Positions 34,598 to 43,703 of a stretch of 64,000 bases of DNA are shown here, in pieces. Source of the stretch: Kitasatospora atroaurantiaca (lineage in GTDB: Bacteria > Actinomycetota > Actinomycetes > Streptomycetales > Streptomycetaceae). The notes under the pieces were generated by a model. The model made no database searches and was not told the DNA's origin. It saw only the letters and a list, made by a program, of their open reading frames with translations. Location: NCBI RefSeq assembly GCF_007828955.1, contig NZ_VIVR01000001.1, forward strand, positions 5,580,001 to 5,644,000. The letters are read 5' to 3'. The translations under genes and the position numbers were made by a program. The stretch's first letter is position 1. Each line of letters opens with the position of its first letter.

Positions 34598-35707
34598 GTG
34601 AGTGAGACATCCGCGGCGACCGCCGCAGCCCAGTCCGGTCAGCAACCCAGTCATGCCGCTGTGCGCCAGGGCGCTGCGTACGACTCCGCCTTCCTGCGCG
34701 CCGCGCGCCGTGAGCCCGTGCCGCACACCCCCGTGTGGTTCATGCGCCAGGCCGGCCGCTCGCTGCCCGAGTACCTCAAGGTGCGCGAGGGCATCCCGAT
34801 GCTCGAGTCCTGCATGCGGCCGGAACTCGTCAAGGAGATCACCCTGCAGCCGGTCCGCCGGCACAAGGTGGACGCGGCGATCTTCTTCAGCGACATCGTG
34901 GTGCCGCTGAAGGCGGTCGGCATCGACGTCGACATCAAGCCCGGCGTCGGCCCGGTGATCGCCGACCCGATCCGCTCCTTCGAGGACCTGCAGCGGCTGC
35001 GCCCGCTGGAGCCGGACGACATGCCGTACATCACGGAGGCCGTCGGCCTGCTGGTGGACGAGCTGGGCTCGACCCCGCTGATCGGCTTCGCCGGTGCCCC
35101 CTTCACGCTGGCCAGCTACCTGGTCGAGGGCGGCCCGTCCAAGAGCCACGAGAAGACCAAGGCCATGATGTACGGCGAGCCCGAGCTGTGGGCCGCGCTG
35201 GTCGACCGGCTCGCCGACATCACCGCGGGCTTCCTGAAGATCCAGATCGAGGCGGGCGCCTCGGCGATCCAGCTCTTCGACTCCTGGGTCGGCGCCCTCG
35301 CCCCCGACGACTACCGCCGCTCGGTGATGCCCGCCAGCACCAAGGTCTTCGACGCCGTCGCCCCGTACGGCGTGCCGCGGATCCACTTCGGCGTCGGCAC
35401 CGGCGAGCTGCTCGGCCTGATGGGCCAGGCGGGCGCGGACGTGGTCGGCGTCGACTGGCGGGTGCCGCTGAACGTCGCCGCCGAGCGGGTCGGCCCCGGC
35501 AAGGCGCTGCAGGGCAACCTCGACCCGGCCGTGCTCTTCGCCCCCACCCAGGCGGTCGAGACCAAGGCCCGCGAGGTGCTGCACGCCGCCCAGGCGCTCG
35601 GCGACAGCGGCCACATCTTCAACCTCGGCCACGGCGTGATGCCGAGCATGGACCCGGACGCGCTGACCAGGCTCGTCGCGTTCGTGCACGAGGCCAGCGC
35701 GCGGTAG
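34598..35707 (+). CDS. hemE: Uroporphyrinogen decarboxylase
   Basis: A 369-aa cytoplasmic enzyme that converts uroporphyrinogen III to coproporphyrinogen III. Signature segments are PVWFMRQAGRSLPEY, FSDIVVPLKAVGIDVDIKPGVGP, GFAGAPFTLASYLVEGG, FDSWVGALAP, HFGVGTGELL and FNLGHGVMP. GTG 34598 matches the usual N-terminus and may be leaderless (AAGATT 6 nt upstream). TTG 34553, in frame with a GGAGGA upstream, would add 15 residues. Later heme genes hemY and hemQ lie 8.5 kb downstream. Confidence 0.96.
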   Translation: MSETSAATAAAQSGQQPSHAAVRQGAAYDSAFLRAARREPVPHTPVWFMRQAGRSLPEYLKVREGIPMLESCMRPELVKEITLQPVRRHKVDAAIFFSDIVVPLKAVGIDVDIKPGVGPVIADPIRSFEDLQRLRPLEPDDMPYITEAVGLLVDELGSTPLIGFAGAPFTLASYLVEGGPSKSHEKTKAMMYGEPELWAALVDRLADITAGFLKIQIEAGASAIQLFDSWVGALAPDDYRRSVMPASTKVFDAVAPYGVPRIHFGVGTGELLGLMGQAGADVVGVDWRVPLNVAAERVGPGKALQGNLDPAVLFAPTQAVETKAREVLHAAQALGDSGHIFNLGHGVMPSMDPDALTRLVAFVHEASAR

Positions 35708-35718
35708 TGGTGCGCCGT

Positions 35719-35745
35719 CCGGTCAGGGCAGGGGGCCCTGACCGG
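35719..35745 (+). terminator. Terminator of hemE
   Basis: CCGGTCAGGG (35719-35728) and CCCTGACCGG (35736-35745) form a perfect 10-bp stem with a 7-nt loop, 12 nt past the stop. Confidence 0.8.
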
Positions 35746-35810
35746 ATCGGTCCGCAGCCGGACCCGATGCGACCTGTCGCAGGCCCGCCCGGGTCGGCCA
35801 GAGTTGGGGC

Positions 35811-36410
35811 ATGACCCGAGCACTGATCGTCATCGATGTCCAGGAATCCTTCCGTGCCCGCCCGCTGTGGGAGACCACGTCGGACCCGAAGGTCGCCGAG
35901 CAGGTGAACCGTCTGGTCCGGCTCGCCCGCCGGGCCGGGGACCTGGTGGTGTGGGTACTGCACTCCGAGCCGGGCAGCGGCGACGTCTTCGACCCCGCAC
36001 TCGGCCACGTCCGACTGATGGCGGAGCTGGAGCGCCGGGACGAGGAGCCGCTGATCCACAAGACCTCCCACAACGCCTTCACCACCACCAACCTGCAGCA
36101 ACTCCTCACCGAGCGCGGCATCCGCGAGCTCACCGTCTGCGGCATCCGCACCGAGCAGTGCGTCGAGACCACCACGCGCGTCGCGAGCGACCTCGGCTAC
36201 CAGGTCACCTTCGTCACCGACGCCACCGCGACGCACCCCATCCCGCACCGCGACGCCCCGGCCGGCCGGAGCGTCGCCGAACTGCTGGCCGACCCCCGCA
36301 CCCTGAGCGCCGAGGAGGTCATCCGGCGTACCGAGTACGCCCTCGCCGGGCGCTTCGCCACCATCGCCACGGTCGACCAGCTGGAGGCCGCGGCCGGACT
36401 TCGGGCATGA
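35811..36410 (+). CDS. Isochorismatase-family cysteine hydrolase
   Basis: A 199-aa hydrolase with the complete catalytic triad of the family: Asp9 (VIDVQESF), Lys84 (IHKTSHNAF) and Cys117 (GIRTEQCVETT). Members cleave amide or vinyl-ether bonds of small molecules; the substrate is not evident. ATG 35811 has no good Shine-Dalgarno; CAGAGT 6 nt upstream suggests a leaderless mRNA. A GlxA-type regulator starts 10 nt after its stop, a common pairing that suggests the regulator controls it. Confidence 0.9.
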   Translation: MTRALIVIDVQESFRARPLWETTSDPKVAEQVNRLVRLARRAGDLVVWVLHSEPGSGDVFDPALGHVRLMAELERRDEEPLIHKTSHNAFTTTNLQQLLTERGIRELTVCGIRTEQCVETTTRVASDLGYQVTFVTDATATHPIPHRDAPAGRSVAELLADPRTLSAEEVIRRTEYALAGRFATIATVDQLEAAAGLRA

Positions 36411-36420
36411 TGACCGGATC

Positions 36421-37335
36421 GTGAGCCACATCGTCTTCTTCCTGGTGCCCGGAGTCCATCTGCTGGACCTGGCCGGCCCGGCGCAGGTCTTCTTCGCCGC
36501 CGCGGACTTCGGGCACCCGTACACCCTCGGCTACGTCGCCGAGCAGCCCCAGGTCCCGAGTGCCCAGGGGCTGCCGCTACTGGCCCGGCTCGACTGGCCC
36601 GAACTCGGCCCCGAGGACCTGATCGTGGTGCCCGGCTGGCGGGCACCCACCCTGGCCGACAGCCCGGCCATCGGCACGGCCTCGCTCCAGGCCCTGAAGA
36701 ACCACCACGCCAGGGGTGGAACCGTCGCCAGCGTCTGCGCCGGAGCCGAGGCGCTCGGCCAGGCCGGTCTGCTCGACGGCCGCCGCTGCACCACCCACCA
36801 CGACGTGCAGGAGGAGCTGGCCCTGCGCCACCCCGGGGCGACGGTCGTCCGCGACGTCCTCTTCACCGCCGACGACCGGGTGGTCACCTCGGCCGGCATC
36901 GCGAGCGGCATCGATCTGGCCCTGCATCTGATCGCGACCCGGCACGGCCCCGCCGTCGGCGCCAAGGTGGCGCGGAACATGGTCGTCTACGCCCGGCGCA
37001 ACGGCCATGAGCCGCAGGCCAGCGCGATGTTCCGGCACCGGTCCCACCTCGACGACACCGTGCACCGCGCCCAGGACCTCATCGATGCCCGCTTCGCCGA
37101 GCCACTGCCCCTGCCTTCGCTGGCCGCAGCCGTCGGCGTCAGCGAACGCACCCTCACCCGCCTCTTCACCCGCGCCACCGGCGGCCTCACCCCACTGCGC
37201 TACCAGCAGACCCTCCGCCTCGAACGCGCCGAGCACTTCATCAGCCACGGTGCAACGGTCGAGGCCGCCGCCCGTTCGGTCGGCTTCGAGGACCCACGCA
37301 TGCTGCGCCGCCTGCGCGCCCGCCCGGCCTCCTAG
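36421..37335 (+). CDS. GlxA-family transcriptional regulator (DJ-1/PfpI plus AraC helix-turn-helix)
   Basis: A 304-aa protein. Residues 1-180 are a DJ-1/PfpI-like sensor domain (HIVFFLVPGVHLLDLAGPAQVF, nucleophile-elbow-like TVASVCAGAEALGQAGLL). Residues 210-304 are an AraC-type double helix-turn-helix (LPSLAAAVGVSERTLTRLFTRATG, ending SVGFEDPRMLRR). The C-terminus is slightly shorter than usual for AraC domains. GTG 36421 lies 10 nt after the isochorismatase stop. It probably regulates that gene or itself in response to a small metabolite. Confidence 0.92.
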   Translation: MSHIVFFLVPGVHLLDLAGPAQVFFAAADFGHPYTLGYVAEQPQVPSAQGLPLLARLDWPELGPEDLIVVPGWRAPTLADSPAIGTASLQALKNHHARGGTVASVCAGAEALGQAGLLDGRRCTTHHDVQEELALRHPGATVVRDVLFTADDRVVTSAGIASGIDLALHLIATRHGPAVGAKVARNMVVYARRNGHEPQASAMFRHRSHLDDTVHRAQDLIDARFAEPLPLPSLAAAVGVSERTLTRLFTRATGGLTPLRYQQTLRLERAEHFISHGATVEAAARSVGFEDPRMLRRLRARPAS

Positions 37336-37391
37336 CCCGACCAGCGGCCCTGGTAGCCCGCCTGCGGAGAGTCGGCCGGGCGGCGCCGGCC

Positions 37392-38387
37392 CTACTCGGT
37401 CTCGGCCTGCCGCGGCGCCGGCACGCCCGGGGTGGCGGGCACGATCGGCTCGGCGGTCTCCCCGAGCCGACGGCCGGACCGGAGCCGGCGCAGGCGCCAC
37501 GCCAGCCAGCCGAGCGGCCCGAGCACCAGCACGAACGGCGCGACCGCCGCGAGGGCGACCAGCAGGGCCCGGACGATCGCGCCCAACACGTGCCAGCCGC
37601 CCGAGAGTGCGCCCCCGATCGAACCCCAGAAGCCGCGGTGCTCCTTCGTCGGCTGTGTCGGAGGCACAGCCTCGCCCCGGACCTCCAGCGTGATGGTCGA
37701 GAGCGAGGTCCGCGCCGAGAGCTCCTGCTGCTGCCGCTGGAGGGACTCCAGATCGGCCTCGCGGCGGCTGAGTTCGCTCTCCAGCGAGACGATCTCCGAG
37801 AGCGACTTGGCGTCCGCCATCAGCGCCCGCACCCGGTCGACGCTGGCCTGCTGGCTCTTCAGCCGGCTCTGCACGTCCACCACCTGCTGGGTCAGGTCGT
37901 CGGCCTGGCTGCTGCGCGACAGCACCGAGCCGAGCCCGGCCAGCTGGTCGAGCGTCTGCTGGAAGGACGCCGAGGGCACCTTCAGGGTGAGCCGCCCGCT
38001 CACCGGGCCGCCCGTCCCCTCCTTCTCGCCGAACACCGACTCCCCGGCCACATAGCCGCCACCTGCCCCGGCCAGCCCCCGCGCCTCGGTCAGCGTCCTG
38101 GCCACATCCTTGCTCTGCAGGGCCAGTTGGGCGCTGTACGCGATCAGCCGCGCCTGGGCGGTGGGCGGTGCCGAGGGCCCGCCCACCCCCGGCTTGGCCG
38201 CACCGGCCCCCGGGGCCGCCGGGGCCGCGGCGGCCTTCTCGTCGCCCACCGTCCTCGGCGCCTGCGCCGCAGCGGCATCCGCCCCCGACGAGCTCCTGGA
38301 CGACTCGCTGCACCCGCCCACCAGGACCGTCGCCGCCGCGATGAGCCCCACCACGGCCAGCGCCGGCCTGCGTCTCACATGCGCCAT
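37392..38387 (-). CDS. DUF4349 domain lipoprotein
   Basis: A 331-aa exported protein. The lipobox VLVGGC puts the lipid on Cys26. An Ala/Gly/Pro-rich linker follows, then the DUF4349 domain (about 75-245) with a coiled coil (SRLKSQQASVDRVRALMADA to LESLQRQQQEL), and one C-terminal membrane helix near 262-300 with a basic cytoplasmic tail. It is thus tethered at both ends. Function unknown. ATG 38387 has GGGAGG 8 nt upstream; the frame upstream of it is not family-like. It converges on the GlxA gene. Confidence 0.9.
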   Translation of the reverse strand: MAHVRRRPALAVVGLIAAATVLVGGCSESSRSSSGADAAAAQAPRTVGDEKAAAAPAAPGAGAAKPGVGGPSAPPTAQARLIAYSAQLALQSKDVARTLTEARGLAGAGGGYVAGESVFGEKEGTGGPVSGRLTLKVPSASFQQTLDQLAGLGSVLSRSSQADDLTQQVVDVQSRLKSQQASVDRVRALMADAKSLSEIVSLESELSRREADLESLQRQQQELSARTSLSTITLEVRGEAVPPTQPTKEHRGFWGSIGGALSGGWHVLGAIVRALLVALAAVAPFVLVLGPLGWLAWRLRRLRSGRRLGETAEPIVPATPGVPAPRQAETE

Positions 38388-38584
38388 TCCCGTGCCTCCC
38401 ACCCTCGTCCGCCATTCCTCGCTCGCCGCCGGGCGCTCTTGGCCCGGTGCCCATTGGCTCGCGAGGGGTGCGCACGCCCGCGCCGGGCGTGTCAGGTCAT
38501 TTGACGGCACCCGGGCCGGACGGGATCCGTCGCGGTGATCGCAACTCGGTTACGGAAAGGTCGCATTGTGGCCAGGGTGTCCGC

Positions 38585-39358
38585 TCAGCGGGACACCTCG
38601 GCCGCCAGGTACTGCTCCCAGGTGCGGACTCCCACCGCGCGGTCGGGCGCGGTCTGGGCGCCTGAGCGGAACGCCCGGCCGATTCGCCCGGGGATGAACA
38701 CCGGCAGCACCAGCCGTCGCCTGCCCGCCGCCCGGAGCCAGTCCTTGGCCAGCCGGGTGGCCGGGTAGACCTTGGGCCCGGCCAGATCCGGGACCTGCCC
38801 TGCGGGCTCCCCCTGGGCCAACTCGACCAGTCGGTCGGCCACTTCGCCCTGGTCCACGGGCTGGAGCTCCGTCCTGGCCGGCACGATTACGACCGGGAGC
38901 TTCGAGACGGCCTTGAGGGCCATGTTGAGCAGCTCGGGGAACTGGGTGGCCCGCAGATTGGTCCAGCCGATCCCCGACTCCGCCAGCAGCCGCTCGCCCT
39001 CCAGCTTGATCCGGTAGTACGGGAACGGGTTGCGGTCCACGCCGACGATCGAGATGTTGACGATGTGCTCGACACCCGCTCGCTTCGCGGCGTCGAGCAG
39101 GCGGTGGAAGGCGGGGATGTCGTTCTTGGGCCGGCGGGCGTCGCTCGCGCAGTGGATGATCGTACGGACACCCGCGAACGCCTCGTCGAGGCCGTCGCCG
39201 GTCGCCAGGTTCCCGGTGAACCAGGCCACACCCGGCTCGGCCGGAAGCTCGGTGCGGCGGGTCAGGGCCCGCACCGGCAGCCCCGTACGCCGCACGCGCT
39301 CCAGGACCTCTCGTCCGAGGACACCGGTCGCCCCGGTCACCATGATCACGTTCTCCAT
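38585..39358 (-). CDS. NAD(P)-binding NmrA/SDR-like oxidoreductase or epimerase
   Basis: A 257-aa Rossmann protein with the glycine motif VTGATGVLG at the N-terminus, WFTGNLATGDGLDEAFAGV, IIHCASDARR and a Tyr-x-x-x-Lys-like PYYRIKLEGERLL. It is an atypical SDR of the NmrA/epimerase type; the substrate is unknown. ATG 39358 has GGAGGG upstream. It sits directly downstream of an ECF41 sigma gene. Such sigma factors are known to drive one adjacent oxidoreductase or epimerase gene, so this is the likely target. Confidence 0.9.
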   Translation of the reverse strand: MENVIMVTGATGVLGREVLERVRRTGLPVRALTRRTELPAEPGVAWFTGNLATGDGLDEAFAGVRTIIHCASDARRPKNDIPAFHRLLDAAKRAGVEHIVNISIVGVDRNPFPYYRIKLEGERLLAESGIGWTNLRATQFPELLNMALKAVSKLPVVIVPARTELQPVDQGEVADRLVELAQGEPAGQVPDLAGPKVYPATRLAKDWLRAAGRRRLVLPVFIPGRIGRAFRSGAQTAPDRAVGVRTWEQYLAAEVSR

Positions 39359-39398
39359 CGCACGGCCCTCCGTCGTTGTTGTGCTCTCACTGAGGAGG

Positions 39399-39425
39399 AA
39401 CCGGCGGGCTACGCGTTCTGTGACA
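39399..39425 (-). promoter_or_regulatory. Candidate ECF41-dependent promoter of the NmrA-like gene
   Basis: On the minus strand TGTCACA (39419-39425) matches the known ECF41 -35 box exactly. It lies inside the last codons of sigJ. At the expected 16-bp spacing the -10 reads GGTT, and at 15 bp CGGT, against consensus CGTC, so the -10 is imperfect. The start codon of the target gene is 41 nt downstream. Confidence 0.55.
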
Positions 39426-40302
39426 GTCCCCGCGATTGATCCGCGAGAAATCTCAGTTTCTCCGGGTTGCGGACGATCCGGACCCCGACGACTCCGCCCT
39501 CCCCCACCTCGACGAAGCCGGCCGCGGTCAGCTCCCCGTCCTCCCATGAGAGGACCACCGGCTCGCCGTTCGCCTCGGCGATCGCGATCTCCACCCCCGC
39601 CGACCAGCGCGCGAACAGGCCGATGAGCAGGCGCGCGACCTTGTTGCGGCCGCTGACCGGGCGCCGGGCCGCACTGACCTTCCCGCCGCCGTCGGCCCAC
39701 ACGGTCACCTGGTCGGCGAGCAGGGCCTCCAACTGCTCCAGTGCCCCCTCCGCCGCGGCCTGCAGGAAGCGGGACAGCAGGTCGGAGCGGACCTCCGCGG
39801 ACGCGGCGAACCTCGGCCGCCCGTCGGTCAGGTGCTGCTTGGCGCGGCGGTAGATCTGCCGGGCGTTCGCCTCCGAGCAGTCGAGCACCCCGGCGACATC
39901 GCGGTAGCTGTACTCGAACGCGTCGCGCAGCACCACCACGGCCCGCTCGGGCGGGGTCAGGCGCTCCATCATCACCAGCATCGCCATCGACACCGCGTCG
40001 CGCTGCTCGGCGGTCTCCAGCGGGCCGAGCTCCCCGCCGTCGGTACGGACCGGTTCGGGCAGCCAGGGCCCGACGTACTCCTCCCGCTGCACCCGAGCCG
40101 AGGTCAGCCGGTTCAGGCACAGGTTGGTGAGCACCTTGGCGAGCCAGGGCCCGGGGGCGACGACCTGCGCCCGGTCGGCGCCGTGCCAGCGCAGGTACGC
40201 GTCCTGCACCGCGTCCTCGGCCTCCGCGGCCGACCCCAGCATCCGGTATGCGAGCGAGAACAGCCGAGGCCGCTGCGTCTCGAACTCCTGCACCTTGTCC
40301 AC
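39409..40302 (-). CDS. sigJ: ECF41-type RNA polymerase sigma factor SigJ
   Basis: A 297-aa sigma factor. Region 2 (RLFSLAYRMLGSAAEAEDAVQDAYLRW), region 4 (LTPPERAVVVLRDAFEYSYRDVAGVLDCSE) and a C-terminal SnoaL-like domain are visible. The ECF41 marks are present: WLPEP at 80-84 in the linker, DGGGK at 204-208 and NPEKL at 279-283. In this group the C-terminal domain controls activity without an anti-sigma factor. GTG 40302 appears leaderless (TACCGT, 40309-40314 on the minus strand, 6 nt upstream). The partner NmrA-like gene follows 50 nt later. Confidence 0.93.
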   Translation of the reverse strand: MDKVQEFETQRPRLFSLAYRMLGSAAEAEDAVQDAYLRWHGADRAQVVAPGPWLAKVLTNLCLNRLTSARVQREEYVGPWLPEPVRTDGGELGPLETAEQRDAVSMAMLVMMERLTPPERAVVVLRDAFEYSYRDVAGVLDCSEANARQIYRRAKQHLTDGRPRFAASAEVRSDLLSRFLQAAAEGALEQLEALLADQVTVWADGGGKVSAARRPVSGRNKVARLLIGLFARWSAGVEIAIAEANGEPVVLSWEDGELTAAGFVEVGEGGVVGVRIVRNPEKLRFLADQSRGLSQNA

Positions 40303-40369
40303 GGGCTCACGGTAGCGCCGGGGCTACGCTGAGCAGGAAACGGCACCTCCCCCAGGAGCGCGTTCCGTC

Positions 40370-40783
40370 ATGTCGCCGGTTCACCGTGGTGTGTGTGGCG
40401 CCTCGGCCGTCATCTGCAGCCTCGTGCTCGCGGCCTGCGGCGGGCCGGCCGGTCATGGCGGCCCGGCACCGTCCGGTACGCCGAGCGCTCCTCCCGGCGT
40501 GGTGCGCGGGCAGGTCGTACGGCCGCCCGGAGGCGACCCGCGCAGCGGGAACGTCGGCGGGAGCGGAACCGCAGTGCCGGTGAACGGTGACTACATCGAA
40601 GCCTCCGACGACCGGGCACAGGTCGTGGCGACGGCTGTGACGGCCATCGGGGGTTCCTTCGAGCTCGTCCTGGCTCCCGGCGCCTATCGGATCACCGAAG
40701 GCATCTGCGGTGTCAGCCGGAAGGTCGAGGTCCGGAGTCGGGTGGTCACTCCTCTGGTGCTGTCCATCCCCAACGCCTGCTGA
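40370..40783 (+). CDS. Small lipoprotein with a carboxypeptidase-regulatory-like fold, function unknown
   Basis: A 137-aa exported protein. The lipobox LVLAAC gives lipidated Cys23, followed by a Gly/Pro/Ser linker. The rest (VVRGQVVRPPGG..GGSFELVLAPGAYRITEGICG) looks like a single transthyretin-like or CarboxypepD_reg beta-sandwich, with two Cys residues that could pair. ATG 40370 has AGGAG 11 nt upstream. It precedes a large secreted protein in the same direction with 117 bp between, so they may be co-expressed. No function can be assigned. Confidence 0.7.
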   Translation: MSPVHRGVCGASAVICSLVLAACGGPAGHGGPAPSGTPSAPPGVVRGQVVRPPGGDPRSGNVGGSGTAVPVNGDYIEASDDRAQVVATAVTAIGGSFELVLAPGAYRITEGICGVSRKVEVRSRVVTPLVLSIPNAC

Positions 40784-40900
40784 TCGGCCGGCGGGGTGGA
40801 GTTCCCGGCAAACGAGTGTCTCCCGAGTGTCCGTGGACCGTTCGCCGCCGGCCGCTGCGCACCCTCGTACCAACGTTCCGTACGTGATGAGGGGACATGA

Positions 40901-43645
40901 ATGTCGCACAGACGAAGACTTGCCGGCCGTAGCGGGACACGGTCGGTGCTCGGCCGGGCACTCTCCGCCGCCGTCTCGGTGGCTGTGGCAGCTGTTCCGC
41001 TGGTCGGAGCGGCCCACGCGCACGCGGACGACACGCCGTCCGCGCCGTCGGCCGACCGACAGGGGCTCAAGAGCAGCCCGCCGGACCGGACCGTCTACGG
41101 CGGGGTGCGGGCTCCCAGGGCGGCGGAGCCGCGACTCAGCGCGGCCGGGGTGTTCGTCATCGATGCCACCGCGGCCGCCAGCAGCGGCGGCGGCAACGAG
41201 CCGAGCATCGCGGTCAACCCCGCCAACCCCAACCAGATCGCGATCACCCGGTTCAGCGGCTCCTGGAGCGGCGGCGGCAACACAGACCTCCTCTACTCCG
41301 CGGACGGCGGGATCACCTGGACCGAGCGGAGCACCATCCCGCCACCTCCCGGACTCGACGACACAGGCGGAGGCCCGGCCGACCAGACGATCGACTACGG
41401 CCGCAACGGCACGCTCTACGGCACCTTCCTCACCTGCAAGCGCAACGCCTCCGGCGGGTGTGACAAGACCCGGGTGGTCACCGGCTCGACGACCGACCCC
41501 ACCAATTCCGCCTCGTGGAGCTGGAACGGCAACCCCGCCCAGCTCACCAGCGGCACCCGTACCAACGCCGACCAGCCCTGGCTCCTGATCAACCGTGATC
41601 CGACCACGGCGAGCCAGGACAACGTCTACGTCGGGTACCAGGACTTCGGCGGCAGCCCGGACGCCCGCGTCGCCGTCTCCTTGGGCGCCACCCCGGTGAA
41701 CATCACCCGGGACAACAAGTCGGGGACGATGAGCCCGCTGGTCACCAACGGCGGGCACCGTCTCGCCGTCGACCCGCGCCCCAACTCGGCGGGCGGCGTT
41801 GGCGCGGTCTACTCCCTCTACCAGCAGACCTCGGGGACCAGCCAGCCGGTGAGCACCACCTACAAGCTCAACCGGTCCACCGACGGCGGCACGACCTGGA
41901 CCCTGAACGGCAGTTCCGACGGCCTCACCGTGGACACCGTCAACAGCGACCAGGGCAACGCCAATTCCTGGAGCTACAAGTTCGGCGGAGTGAACGCGCT
42001 GCTCGGCGGCATCGACCATGCGGCCGTCGACCCGACCAACGGCGACGTGTACGTGGTCTACGGTCAGGACGTCTCAGGCACCAACCAGCTGAAGATCCGT
42101 CGACTCGCCGACAACGGCTCGGGCGGGCTCGCGATCGGCGCGGCCTCCAACGTGTCGAGCTCGACCAACTCGGCGCTTCCCTCGGTCGCCGTACTGTCCG
42201 ACGGCACGATCGGCGTCCTCTACGACACCTTCGACGGAGACAACGCGGCCGGCTTCCCGACCTTCTCGGCGCACCTCGCCCGGAGCACCGACCACGGCGC
42301 GACGTTCAGCGACACCGTCCTGCAGTCCTTCCAGTCGCCGGCCAAGAACAAGACCGGCTGTACGGGTACGGACACCACGTGCGCCCGGCAGCGCGTCCTC
42401 GGCGACTACCAGCAGCTCAAGGCGGTCGGCACCACCTTCTACGGCGCCTTCCCCGGGGCCACCGGCGGTGCGAACCCGACCACGACGCCGGTGATCGACG
42501 CGATGTTCTTCAGCGTGCCGCAGGCCACGACTGCCACCCTGGCCTCCTCGGCCAACCCGTCGGTGTACGGCCAGCCGGTGACCTTCACCGCCACCGTCAA
42601 CCCGGTCCCGGACGGCGGCACGGTGAGCTTCACGGTCGACGGCAACGCGCTCGGGAGTGCAGTGGCGGTCGACACCACGACCGGTCAGGCGACCTCCAGC
42701 TCCATCGCCACACTGACTCCCGGCACGCACACCGTGGACGCGAGCTACAGCGGCAACGCCAACTTCAAGGCGGCCACCGCACCGAGCCTGACACAGGTGG
42801 TGAACCGGGCGCCCGTGGCCACCACGCCGACCCCGTCGGCGAACCCCTCGTCGTACGGCCAGCCGGTGACCTTCACGGACGTGGTCTGCCCGGCACCGCC
42901 CAGCACCAGCCCGACGTCACCACCCACGGGCACGGTTCTCTTCAAGGACGGCACCACCACGCTGGGAACCGGCACCCTCGCGCCCGGCGGTGGCACGAAC
43001 TGCGCCCAGACCCAGATCACCTGGTCGAACCTGCTGCCCGGAACCCACACCATCACGGCCTCGTACTCCGGCGACGGCAACTACCTGCCCGGAGACCTTG
43101 AGAGCCTCTCGCAGACCGTGGCCTGCGCACGGACGATCACCGGCACGGTGGGCGACGTCATCGCCACCGGACCGAGCACCTGCATCGTCGACGCGACGGT
43201 CAACGGCTCGGTGGTGGCCCGGCCCGGTGCCGGCCTGTTCGTCGGCAACTCGACGGTCAACGGAAGCATCGAGACCAGGAACGGCACACTGCTCGCGGTG
43301 TGCGGGACCCACGTCACCGGCTCTGTGAAGTCCAGCGGGGCGAGCGGCTTCGTGGTCGTCGGCGACCCCGGTGACGACGGCTGCGCGGCCAATCGGGTCG
43401 ACGGCTCGGTGGAGCTGCGCAACAACCGCGGCGGCGCGGAGATCGTCGGCAACCAGGTCGGCGGGTCGGTGATCGTGGTCGGTACCACGGGAACCGGTCC
43501 GTTCCCCGAGGACTCCCGCGCGGAGATCGAGGGCAACACCATCGGCGGCGCCCTGCACTGCACTGGCAACACTCCGCCTCCGACGAACGGCGGCAACCCG
43601 AACACGGTGAGCGGGCCCCGGAACGGCCAGTGCTCGATGCTGTAG
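40901..43645 (+). CDS. Large secreted BNR-repeat / Ig-like / beta-solenoid protein
   Basis: A 914-aa exported protein. A Sec/Tat-type signal (RRRLAGRSG then a hydrophobic stretch ending AHAHA) is followed by a sialidase-like beta-propeller (about 75-530) with Asp-box motifs SADGGITW, STDGGTTW and STDHGATF. Two Ig-like Big_3-type repeats (about 540-735, each with NPS.YGQPVTFT and GTHT..ASYSG) come next, and then a C-terminal beta-solenoid-like part (about 750-900) with repeating NGS/TGS steps and paired Cys. No enzyme active site is recognised, so adhesion or glycan binding is as likely as hydrolysis. ATG 40901 follows GAGGGGA. Confidence 0.82.
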   Translation: MSHRRRLAGRSGTRSVLGRALSAAVSVAVAAVPLVGAAHAHADDTPSAPSADRQGLKSSPPDRTVYGGVRAPRAAEPRLSAAGVFVIDATAAASSGGGNEPSIAVNPANPNQIAITRFSGSWSGGGNTDLLYSADGGITWTERSTIPPPPGLDDTGGGPADQTIDYGRNGTLYGTFLTCKRNASGGCDKTRVVTGSTTDPTNSASWSWNGNPAQLTSGTRTNADQPWLLINRDPTTASQDNVYVGYQDFGGSPDARVAVSLGATPVNITRDNKSGTMSPLVTNGGHRLAVDPRPNSAGGVGAVYSLYQQTSGTSQPVSTTYKLNRSTDGGTTWTLNGSSDGLTVDTVNSDQGNANSWSYKFGGVNALLGGIDHAAVDPTNGDVYVVYGQDVSGTNQLKIRRLADNGSGGLAIGAASNVSSSTNSALPSVAVLSDGTIGVLYDTFDGDNAAGFPTFSAHLARSTDHGATFSDTVLQSFQSPAKNKTGCTGTDTTCARQRVLGDYQQLKAVGTTFYGAFPGATGGANPTTTPVIDAMFFSVPQATTATLASSANPSVYGQPVTFTATVNPVPDGGTVSFTVDGNALGSAVAVDTTTGQATSSSIATLTPGTHTVDASYSGNANFKAATAPSLTQVVNRAPVATTPTPSANPSSYGQPVTFTDVVCPAPPSTSPTSPPTGTVLFKDGTTTLGTGTLAPGGGTNCAQTQITWSNLLPGTHTITASYSGDGNYLPGDLESLSQTVACARTITGTVGDVIATGPSTCIVDATVNGSVVARPGAGLFVGNSTVNGSIETRNGTLLAVCGTHVTGSVKSSGASGFVVVGDPGDDGCAANRVDGSVELRNNRGGAEIVGNQVGGSVIVVGTTGTGPFPEDSRAEIEGNTIGGALHCTGNTPPPTNGGNPNTVSGPRNGQCSML

Positions 43646-43667
43646 CCGGACGCTGAATCGGATCGCG

Positions 43668-43694
43668 GGTGCCCGGCCTCTCCGGCCGGGCACC
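43668..43694. terminator. Bidirectional terminator between the secreted protein and cutA
   Basis: GGTGCCCGGCC (43668-43678) and GGCCGGGCACC (43684-43694) form a perfect 11-bp stem with a 5-nt loop between convergent genes. Confidence 0.85.
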
Positions 43695-43703
43695 TTGCGT
43701 TTC

